Assembly (NCBI GenBank): GCA_035601195.1
Contig: DATNOU010000026.1
Location: forward strand, 1-7,962
DNA from: JAIBJP01 sp035601195
GTDB taxonomy: Bacteria > Actinomycetota > Thermoleophilia > Gaiellales > Gaiellaceae
Length of the DNA stretch: 7,962 nucleotides
Direction of reading: 5' to 3'
Both the position numbers and the translations under genes were made by a program. Of this stretch, positions 1 through 4,663 are shown piece by piece. The notes beneath the pieces were generated by a model. It made no database searches and was not told the origin of the DNA. It worked only from the letters and a program-made list of their open reading frames with translations. Positions within the stretch are counted from its first letter, which is position 1. Each line of letters opens with the position of its first letter.

Positions 1-651
1 GCCGAGCCCGACACACTCGTGTTCATCGATGCGCCGCTCGTCGTTACGAACCCGACCGGACAGCGACTATGCGAGACCCACGTCGGCCAGCGCTACTGGC
101 GCTGGAGCGTCTCAGCGAACTCCACCAACACAGCCAGCCGACGGCTCGGCGGGGTCGCACTACTCACAGCGCTGCAGAGCAACGGCTTCCGCTACGACGA
201 CGGCATCGACGGCCCACCGAGCTCCGGCGGCGTCGTAAGCGAGTGCTACCCGTATACGACAATCGTCGGCTACGAGCCCTTCGCCTACGACGTGCGGCCG
301 CTCTACAAACGCAAGCCGAAGGCCATGCGCGCGGCCGAGTTCCGGGCGGTCAGGGCGGCAGCATGTGACGAGCTGATCCGGAGGGTCGCGGCGCTCGCGC
401 AGGCCGATCCGCCACTCGACCTCCGGTCGCACGAGACGACCCGGAAGCTGCTGGACGAACCGTCCCCGCTCGACAACGCGGCATACAAGCACCGAGAGGA
501 TCTTCTCGACGCAGCCCTCTGCGCCTGGACGTCATCGCTCTGGCACCGGCACGGGTTCGAGCGATGCCAAGTGCTCGGCGCGGCACCGGGCGTGGGGCGA
601 CCGGCGGCGACGATCATCGCACCAGCGCGGCCAGAGCAGCGCATCGCCTAA
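1..651 (+). CDS. DUF429 family protein (predicted RNase H-like nuclease fold), 5'-truncated by the window edge
   Basis: The frame is open from base 1, so the true start lies outside the window. The GTG at 19 is internal, because the six residues before it continue the same frame into the family's conserved IDAPL motif. Landmarks are IDAPL at residues 9-13 of the visible part (D10 the likely acidic active-site residue), followed by NPTGQR and C, then the Tyr/Trp-rich YWRWSVSANSTN, SECYPYTTIVGYEP in the middle and DAALCAWTSSLWHRHG near the C-terminus. These are the conserved blocks of DUF429, a family predicted to have an RNase H-like fold. No reaction is established that I know of. It ends with TAA 9 bases before the next plus-strand gene and probably shares its transcript. 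About 216 residues are visible, most of a family member; only a short N-terminal strand seems to be missing. The family call is fairly secure and the function is not. Confidence 0.78.
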   Translation, partial: AEPDTLVFIDAPLVVTNPTGQRLCETHVGQRYWRWSVSANSTNTASRRLGGVALLTALQSNGFRYDDGIDGPPSSGGVVSECYPYTTIVGYEPFAYDVRPLYKRKPKAMRAAEFRAVRAAACDELIRRVAALAQADPPLDLRSHETTRKLLDEPSPLDNAAYKHREDLLDAALCAWTSSLWHRHGFERCQVLGAAPGVGRPAATIIAPARPEQRIA

Positions 652-660
652 CGACCGCCG

Positions 661-1476
661 ATGCCCCGCATTCGGAACCTTGACAACCCTGACGAGCTGC
701 GAGCCGCTGAGGCTGCCGAACTCGACTGGGTTGGGGGCGCGCCGACGGCGGCCCCAGCCAGCCGCGTCCGCGACGTCCTCCTGATCCCGACGAGCACGGC
801 GGAAGGCGACTGGAACGCGCACCCACCGGTCAGCTCGCCGCCGGTTGACCTCGGCCGCGGACTGAAGCTGACCGAGCTCGACCACGACGAGGCGGAGCTC
901 GTGATGAACGCCTGCACGCCGCGCGGCCACTACTTCTTCGCCGTCCGGCAGTTCGGCGGCCTGTACGCATTCGTGCTCGACGTCGCCCTCGACGTCTACG
1001 AGCAGCACCACTTCAACTGGGACGCCGACGGCGTCATCATCACCGCGCTCCAGCTGTCGCGCGTCGTGCGCGACAACGGCCACTCGCCCGAGTTCGCTGC
1101 GCGGATCGTCGAGCACGAAGACGGACAGAAGCAAGTCATCCCGCAGGGGCAGCACTACTTCAGCTTCCTGCCGACGTTCCGCCTGCGCGACGATCGTGAC
1201 TGGCTCACGGCCGCCGAAGCACGGGAGCTGCGCTCTCTGCTCGACGCCTACTGGGCGAACATGGACACACTGCCACGGCAGCTCGCGCGCGCCATCTCGC
1301 TCAGCGAAGGAGCCGTCCACCAGTCGACACTTGCGCGAGCAAGGCGAGGAGCAGGTGCTCGGGCCCGACGTAGTAGTGCCCGAGCGCGCGCGCCTCGCCC
1401 GCGGCGGTCGCGAACGCCGTGCCCGCGCCCTCATCGAGCCCCGGCGGCCACGTCTCGTCCGGCGGCGCGACCATGA
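661..1476 (+). CDS. Unrecognised protein with a lost native C-terminus; genuine coding to about 1320, read-through after that
   Basis: I do not firmly recognise this protein. Residues 1-220 look genuinely coding: mixed composition, many acidic residues, and aromatic blocks such as GHYFFAVRQFGGLYAFVLDVALDV (residues 89-112, partial quote: HYFFAVRQF, LYAFVLDVAL). From about residue 221 the composition changes abruptly. The last 51 residues contain 16 Arg and no Asp or Glu, and they lie exactly antisense to the Clp_N-type gene, so this tail is a shadow frame and the native stop has been lost. The segment DWLTAAEARELRSLLDAYW followed by LPRQLARAISLSEGAV recalls the lead-in to C-terminal HEPN-like (ApeA-type) domains, but the domain itself is absent; this is a weak resemblance from memory. 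The ATG at 661 has no clear Shine-Dalgarno sequence and follows the DUF429 stop by 9 bases, which suggests translational coupling. It may be a non-functional remnant. Confidence 0.55.
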   Translation: MPRIRNLDNPDELRAAEAAELDWVGGAPTAAPASRVRDVLLIPTSTAEGDWNAHPPVSSPPVDLGRGLKLTELDHDEAELVMNACTPRGHYFFAVRQFGGLYAFVLDVALDVYEQHHFNWDADGVIITALQLSRVVRDNGHSPEFAARIVEHEDGQKQVIPQGQHYFSFLPTFRLRDDRDWLTAAEARELRSLLDAYWANMDTLPRQLARAISLSEGAVHQSTLARARRGAGARARRSSARARAPRPRRSRTPCPRPHRAPAATSRPAARP

Positions 1477-1744
1477 CGAACCGCTGCTGCGCCGCCTGCT
1501 TTGTGACCCCCAGCGTGCCCCCGATCTCCGTCCAGCTGCAGCCGGCCGTGCGCGCCTCCTGCACGAAGTGGTCGATGAGGTCGTCGGCCGTGCCGCGAAC
1601 CTGCTCGGCCAGCTCGACCGCCGCCACCAATCGATCGAGCGGAGCTTCGTCGCCACGCTGTGTTTCGACCGCGCGGAGCAGCCTCGCCAGTGTCGGCTCC
1701 GGTTCGATGTCGTCAAGGCTAGATTGACGGTCCCCCCGCGTCAA
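1301..1744 (-). CDS. HTH plus Clp N-terminal-domain protein, C-terminally truncated
   Basis: The order seen is PLDRLVAAVELAEQV (residues 35-49), a helix-turn-helix CSWTEIGGTLGVTKQAAQQRF (69-89; SWTEIG and GVTKQAAQQRF are the key parts), then the start of a Clp_N repeat, EARALGHYYVGPEHLLLALL (117-136). This architecture belongs to small actinobacterial proteins usually annotated as Clp protease N-terminal domain proteins, probably DNA-binding regulators linked to protein quality control. The Clp_N domain normally continues for at least another 35-40 residues; here it stops after LLALLAQ, with an unrelated tail VSTGGRLLR and a TGA at 1301. The break coincides with that of the convergent plus-strand gene. 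The start is unresolved. The first available start is a TTG at 1744 that lies inside an operator and a predicted -35 box. In-frame TTG or GTG codons at 1630 and 1627 would begin at the conserved block but lack a clear ribosome site. Confidence 0.66.
   Translation of the reverse strand: MTRGDRQSSLDDIEPEPTLARLLRAVETQRGDEAPLDRLVAAVELAEQVRGTADDLIDHFVQEARTAGCSWTEIGGTLGVTKQAAQQRFVMVAPPDETWPPGLDEGAGTAFATAAGEARALGHYYVGPEHLLLALLAQVSTGGRLLR
1711..1729. promoter_or_regulatory. Operator copy 2, CGTCAA-N7-TTGACG inverted repeat
   Basis: This is a second site with identical 6-bp arms and the same 7-base spacing, CGTCAA ggctaga TTGACG. Only the spacer differs from copy 1. It covers the predicted -10 hexamer (TAGCCT on the minus strand). 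The centres of the two copies are 28 bases apart, with the C-rich ggtccccccg-type spacer between them. Identical arms around different spacers argue for a protein-binding site rather than a simple sequence duplication. Confidence 0.55.
1716..1744 (-). promoter_or_regulatory. Predicted housekeeping-type promoter for the HTH/Clp_N gene
   Basis: On the minus strand TTGACG (1744-1739) is followed by a 17-base spacer and TAGCCT (1721-1716). This is a near-consensus -35 and a TANNNT -10 at ideal spacing, so transcription would begin near 1709. If correct, the TTG at 1744 cannot be used from this promoter and the protein must start downstream. The two operator copies overlap both hexamers, which suggests repression. 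Confidence 0.5.
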
Positions 1745-1757
1745 TCTTCGCTTGACG
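1739..1757. promoter_or_regulatory. Operator copy 1, CGTCAA-N7-TTGACG inverted repeat
   Basis: This is a perfect 6-bp inverted repeat, CGTCAA tcttcgc TTGACG, 19 bases long. On the minus strand its inner arm supplies the TTGACG -35 hexamer of the promoter in front of the HTH/Clp_N gene. It lies between the SnoaL-like stop (1770) and the Clp_N-type gene. It is probably a repressor site; the HTH protein it precedes is the obvious candidate, by autoregulation. The arms are seen directly and the role is inferred. Confidence 0.55.
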
Positions 1758-1769
1758 ACCTGTCCGGCA

Positions 1770-2180
1770 TCAATGCCAGCCCGCGTCCGCGGGGATGCCT
1801 GCTGCAGAGAACGCCTCGGTCCGCCGCCGGTAGTCCTCGATGCACACGATCCACCCGTCGCGCAGAGTGAAGACGTTGAAGATCTGCCCCTCGAGCGGCT
1901 CGCCCCCTACCTCCGTGATGCTCAGGCCACGGGCTCCCATGACCACCTGCTCATCGCGGCGGGTGAACTCGAGCGCGTCGATCTCGCGGCGCTCCTCGAG
2001 ACCCCAGCGGAAGGTGTCGATCACCTCCTCGCGACCGTGGCAGACCCAGTCCTCGCGCAGCCCCTGCCAGGTGACGTCGGGATCGAGTAGCCCCGCTGCG
2101 GCGTCGAAGTCGCCGCGCCGGAGCGCGCCGAAGAAGTCGATCATCACCGTCTCGAGGTTCTCTTGGCCGATGCTAGGCAT
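1770..2180 (-). CDS. SnoaL-like / NTF2-fold protein (nuclear transport factor 2 family)
   Basis: The 136-residue length is normal for the NTF2-like alpha+beta barrel fold. It opens with a helix, NLETVMIDFFGALRRGDFDA, then LLDPDVTWQG (the loop seen in SnoaL-type proteins), GREEVIDTFRWGLEER, and strands GLSITEVGGEPLEGQIFNVFTLRDGWIVCIEDYRRR (residues about 85-120; key parts GQIFNVFTLRDGWI and EDYRRRTEAF). The family includes polyketide cyclases, ketosteroid isomerases and many small ligand-binding or unassigned enzymes, and the sequence alone does not choose among them. The ATG at 2180 is well supported: minus-strand AAGGAGGAGG lies a few bases upstream. The stop is 25 bases before the Clp_N-type frame on the same strand, but a dedicated promoter and operators lie in between, so the two genes are probably separately controlled. 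Confidence 0.8.
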   Translation of the reverse strand: MPSIGQENLETVMIDFFGALRRGDFDAAAGLLDPDVTWQGLREDWVCHGREEVIDTFRWGLEERREIDALEFTRRDEQVVMGARGLSITEVGGEPLEGQIFNVFTLRDGWIVCIEDYRRRTEAFSAAGIPADAGWH

Positions 2181-2574
2181 TGCCTCCTCCTTGTCAGAAC
2201 AGATCGTCGGCGAAAAAGGAAAAGCCGCGCAAGGAGGTGCCCGCGCGCCTCCACCCAGACGCTCGGGTGCAAGTGTTCGCCGCGACGGCAGCGTCGCGCG
2301 CGGCGGGAGGAGTTCAGGGGCCCTCTACATTCAGCCGGGCACGGACCACATTCTACGACGGGCGCGCTCGTTTAGGCGCGGTACGAGAGGAGTGCAGGCC
2401 TCGCCTTAACTGCCCAAGGCGTCCGGAAGAGTCCGATCAGGAGCGGGGGCCGGGTCTGTTGTCCGGTACGTCAACAGCGGGCGGACACAAAACGGACACA
2501 TCAGAAACGACACGCGCGTCGTCTCGCGACGCATCTCAAGCGTCTCAACAAGACCCATTTGCAGGGGAAACTGT

Positions 2575-2606
2575 GTCACGAGTGATCGCGCGTGTACGCG
2601 CGTGAC
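2575..2606. repeat. Nested palindrome beside the tRNA fragment
   Basis: The outer arms GTCACG (2575-2580) and CGTGAC (2601-2606) flank an inner GC-rich dyad, CGCGCGT/ACGCGCG (2587-2602). The outer arm overlaps the inner dyad by two bases, so the two are alternative or competing stems. The dyad ends 12 bases before the tRNA half. It could be a transcription terminator stem of a vanished integrase gene or a protein-binding dyad next to the att site. There is no T-run. Confidence 0.3.
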
Positions 2607-2618
2607 GCCCGCGAAACA

Positions 2619-2658
2619 TGGTAAGGAGGGGTCTCCGGTTCGAGTCCGGAAGAGGACG
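2619..2658 (+). other. tRNA-Thr(GGU) 3'-half fragment, probable attachment (att) site of an integrated element
   Basis: The fragment begins inside an anticodon loop, T-GGT-AA, with GGT at 2620-2622. It continues as the 3' anticodon strand GGAGG, variable loop GGTC, a perfect 5-bp T stem TCCGG/CCGGA (2634-2638 / 2646-2650) enclosing the canonical loop TTCGAGT, and a 7-base acceptor strand AGAGGAC. The loop context TGGTAAGG followed by ...GGTC matches bacterial tRNA-Thr(GGU). The bases before 2619 cannot form the 5' anticodon strand, and no GTCCTCT acceptor partner occurs upstream, so this is not a whole tRNA. Tyrosine integrases often cross over in the anticodon loop and leave just such a displaced 3' half at one end of the element. 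It is therefore probably an att site. The tRNA identity rests on the anticodon loop only. Confidence 0.55.
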
Positions 2659-2708
2659 TGTTTTCTGTTGACTGTCGTGGCTACGGCGCGCTGGTCAGTG
2701 TCCGCGCG

Positions 2709-2727
2709 ACGTCCACACGGTGGACGT
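2709..2727 (-). terminator. Candidate hairpin terminator of the hydrolase operon
   Basis: A perfect 8-bp stem, ACGTCCAC/GTGGACGT, with a 3-base loop lies about 95 bases past the stop of the MBL-fold gene on the minus strand. No T-run follows, which is common for predicted actinobacterial terminators but leaves the call weak. It could equally be a dyad operator. Confidence 0.33.
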
Positions 2728-2821
2728 AGGTAGCGCGCTCGCCCACTGCGCGGGGAGCGACGTTGAAAGCCGTCGCGGGAGAGCGATTCCTCGCCGCGCG
2801 TACAGCTGACGATCGGCGCCC

Positions 2822-3613
2822 TCATGCGGCGATCTCGACCTCGACGCCGATGGGCAGCCACCGGATGCGCCGGCGGATGTCTTCTGGCGCGCGCGCGAAT
2901 TCGCGCTCGATCGCCGTTCGGCCTTCCCGGAAGTGTTTCCAGCCCTCGTAGTGGATAGGGACGGCCGTTCGCGGCTTGATGAGGCGGCACAACTCGACCG
3001 CGTCACGGCCGGTCATCGAGTAACGCACGGGCCCGGTGACCGGGAATTGCACTCCTCCCAGGTGCAGGAGCGCGGTGTCGACGTGGAGGCGGTCGGCGAC
3101 CTGGCGCACACCGTCGTAGAGCACCGTGTCGCCGGAGATCCAGAGAACACCGTGCTCTTGGCCGTCCCAGCGGAGCGCGAAGCCGACGACGTCGCCGGCG
3201 AGGGGATGGCTGAGCGGCGGGCCGTGCCGGCACGGCGTGGCGGTGATCTCGATCGAAGGCCTCCCCGACGCCTCAAGCCGAGTCGTCGCCCAGGGCGCGA
3301 GCCCGCGTGCCCCGCCGCCGAGCCGCTTCGCTCCCGATACGGTGGTGACGACGACGCCCGCGGACGGGAGGAGCTCCCGTCCGGCGGGGTCGAGGTTGTC
3401 GCCGTGATGGTCGTGACTCAGCAGCACCGCGTCGATCGGTGGCAGGTCGGAGGCGGCGATCGCCGGTCCGGCGAGCTTGCGTGAGCTCGTGCCCCAACCG
3501 AAGTTGTACTTCTGGCCCGGCGGGTCAAACGTCGGATCGGTCAGCAGCCGCCAGCTGGCCGCCTCGACCAGCACGGTCGGCCCGCCGACGTGGGTGATGC
3601 GAACGCCGGTCAC
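2822..3613 (-). CDS. MBL-fold metallo-hydrolase (UlaG-like / Lactamase_B_2 type)
   Basis: The 263-residue product begins GTGACCGGC and reads VTGVRITHVGGPTVLVE, the usual N-terminal strands of UlaG-like beta-lactamase-fold proteins. The first metal motif is SHDHHGDNLD (H67, H69, D72), in which the last His of the classical HxHxxDH is replaced by Asn73. Other likely ligands are H130 (CRHGPP), D162 (SGDT) and H221 (IHYEGW). A dinuclear metal centre acting on an ester, lactone or phosphoester is expected from the family; the substrate is unknown. The start is set by a 4-base GTGA overlap with the stop of the alpha/beta hydrolase, a classic translational coupling arrangement. The longer in-frame extension to 4006 lies over the hydrolase gene in another frame and is a shadow. 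No signal peptide is seen, so it is cytoplasmic. Confidence 0.86.
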   Translation of the reverse strand: MTGVRITHVGGPTVLVEAASWRLLTDPTFDPPGQKYNFGWGTSSRKLAGPAIAASDLPPIDAVLLSHDHHGDNLDPAGRELLPSAGVVVTTVSGAKRLGGGARGLAPWATTRLEASGRPSIEITATPCRHGPPLSHPLAGDVVGFALRWDGQEHGVLWISGDTVLYDGVRQVADRLHVDTALLHLGGVQFPVTGPVRYSMTGRDAVELCRLIKPRTAVPIHYEGWKHFREGRTAIEREFARAPEDIRRRIRWLPIGVEVEIAA

Positions 3614-4452
3614 GCGCTGCTCGGTACCGCCCGCTCGGTCGCCCGCGACAGGGCGTGGTCGGCGGCCCAGGTCAGGGCATAATCGGCGATCTCCTCCCAG
3701 CCGTCCCGCGCGGGGAGCAGGTGCGGGCCTTCGAACTCCTTGACCTCGGTCACCGTGTCCGATTTGTAGTGCTTGGCGTTCGAGCGCTGGATCTTCGGCG
3801 GCATGAGGTGGTCGTCGCTGCCCGAAATGAAGAGCAGCGGCGCGCGGTCGTCGTTTTTGTAGTTGACGTAGTTGTCGTCGCGGCCGGGGTGGATGTTCGC
3901 CAGGGCGCTGCCCCAGAAGACCTGACCGGACGCCGGGATGTGGTAGCGCTCGTACAGTCGCCGCGACTCTTCCTCGCTGAACGTGTTGGTGAACGCGTAG
4001 TGCCACTGCTCTTGCGTGAACCCGACCGCCTTGTGGCGGTTGGCCGGGTTCTTGAGCACGGGGAACGTCGACTTGATCTGCGAGAGCGGCACCACCTTCA
4101 CGCCCTCGGTCGGGGCGGAGTTGATCGCCACCCCTGCGGCGCCGAAGCCGTGGTCGAGCAGGATCTGCGTGAACACCCCGCCGGCGGAGTGACCGATCAG
4201 AATCGGCGGCGAGTCCAGCTCACCGACCACGTCCTCGAGATGCTCGATGATCTGTGGCACGGTCACCGCCTCGATAGGGGAGGGGTCTTCGTTGAGCGCC
4301 TCGACCTCGACCTCGAACCCCGGGTACGCGGGGGCGAGGACGCGGTAGCCGCGGGCTTGATAGCGGGTGATCCAATGCTCCCAGCTTCGTGGCGTCACCC
4401 AGAAGCCGTGAATCAGCACGATCGTGTCGGGCGCTGTTGCGTCAGTGCTCAT
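3610..4452 (-). CDS. Alpha/beta hydrolase
   Basis: The 280-residue enzyme has a canonical serine-hydrolase layout: oxyanion segment LIHGFW (H15, G16), nucleophile elbow GHSAGG (S89), acid in SGSDDHLMPP (D213 or D214) and catalytic His in EGPHLL (H244). The region 120-190 is a helical cap (GFTQEQWHYAFTNTFSEEESRRLYERYHIP). No signal peptide or membrane segment is seen. The start MSTDATAPDT at 4452 fits the family, whose members open a few residues before the first strand, and it has AAAGGA five bases upstream. A second ATG at 4533, in frame and with an even better AAGGAG, would add 27 low-complexity residues. The gene is co-directional with the large regulator upstream and overlaps the MBL-fold gene downstream, so the two hydrolases probably act in one pathway. 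The substrate cannot be read from sequence; ester or epoxide hydrolysis, or haloperoxidase-like activity, are possible. Confidence 0.85.
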   Translation of the reverse strand: MSTDATAPDTIVLIHGFWVTPRSWEHWITRYQARGYRVLAPAYPGFEVEVEALNEDPSPIEAVTVPQIIEHLEDVVGELDSPPILIGHSAGGVFTQILLDHGFGAAGVAINSAPTEGVKVVPLSQIKSTFPVLKNPANRHKAVGFTQEQWHYAFTNTFSEEESRRLYERYHIPASGQVFWGSALANIHPGRDDNYVNYKNDDRAPLLFISGSDDHLMPPKIQRSNAKHYKSDTVTEVKEFEGPHLLPARDGWEEIADYALTWAADHALSRATERAVPSSA

Positions 4453-4530
4453 GGTCGTCCTTTCGGGTCGAGAAGCTGACGAGCTCGCGAGTGCTGGTCG
4501 AGGAGCGCCGTCGCTCGCCATGACGACACC

Positions 4531-4546
4531 CATCTCACGCTCCTTT
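4531..4546 (-). promoter_or_regulatory. Second in-frame start (ATG 4533) with strong ribosome site for the hydrolase
   Basis: On the minus strand AAAAAAGGAG, six bases and ATG form a textbook initiation site. It is in frame with the hydrolase and 27 codons before the preferred start, which has its own AAAGGA. The intervening residues MGVVMASDGAPRPALASS are Ala/Ser/Pro-rich and unlike the family N-terminus. It could give a longer isoform, or be a leader that loads ribosomes. Confidence 0.45.
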
Positions 4547-4563
4547 TTTGGATCGTGGCCGAG

Positions 4564-4607
4564 AAGCTACGTCTGGCTGCCGCCCGCTCGCATCGGTCAC
4601 ATGACCG
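4564..4607 (-). promoter_or_regulatory. Candidate promoter and activator palindrome for the two-hydrolase operon
   Basis: On the minus strand TAGCTT (4569-4564) fits a TANNNT -10, placing the transcript start near 4557. The region 17-18 bases upstream has no good -35. Centred about 43-44 bases upstream of that start is CGGTCA-TG-TGACCG (4607-4594), a 14-base palindrome with 6-bp arms. A poor -35 with a dyad in this place is the usual design of an activator-dependent promoter. The adjacent LuxR-family regulator is the natural candidate, by inference only. Confidence 0.38.
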
Positions 4608-4663
4608 CTCTTGCGCACACGCGCGGCACGAGTTGCTTAGGGTCGGCTGAACCCGGCGGAGAG

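Larger units (their letters stand above)
2181..2821. other. Intergenic stretch with integration-site debris
   Basis: No convincing gene is visible in these 640 bases. The 194-residue minus-strand frame at 2406-2990 crosses a tRNA fragment and runs into the MBL gene antisense, so it is not a gene as it stands. The plus frame ending at 2605 is Ser/Arg/Thr-rich in its last 60 codons (GHKTDTSETTRASS) and could be the decayed 3' end of an integrase gene, but I cannot show that. Around 2480-2680 the sequence is visibly less GC-rich than its surroundings. A stem GGAGG/CCTCC (2233-2252) lies 50-70 bases upstream of the SnoaL-like gene. The tRNA half, a palindrome and a possible terminator are listed separately. 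Confidence 0.5.

Noticed and set aside
532..1716. 394-codon minus-strand open frame
   Set aside because: Antisense to DUF429 and the following gene and overlapping the Clp_N-type gene in another frame. The composition (long Arg/Ser runs, mirrored acidic stretches) is that of a GC-rich shadow.
1752..2409. Plus-strand frames over the SnoaL-like gene
   Set aside because: Antisense to a well-supported gene with a strong ribosome site; shadow composition.
2611..2657. A complete tRNA gene
   Set aside because: The bases before the anticodon loop do not pair with the 3' anticodon strand, and no 5' acceptor or D arm exists upstream.
2406..2990. 194-codon minus-strand frame as a gene
   Set aside because: Crosses the tRNA-Thr fragment antisense and overlaps the end of the MBL gene in another frame. 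The RTRTGDPSLP segment is just the antisense of the tRNA piece.
3614..4006. N-terminal extension of the MBL-fold frame
   Set aside because: Lies over the alpha/beta hydrolase in a different frame, is Arg/Pro/Gly-rich and precedes the natural strand-forming N-terminus. The GTGA overlap gives a better start.
4640..4654. GGGT/ACCC stem after the regulator stop as a terminator
   Set aside because: Only 4 bp around a 7-base loop and no T-run; too weak to call.
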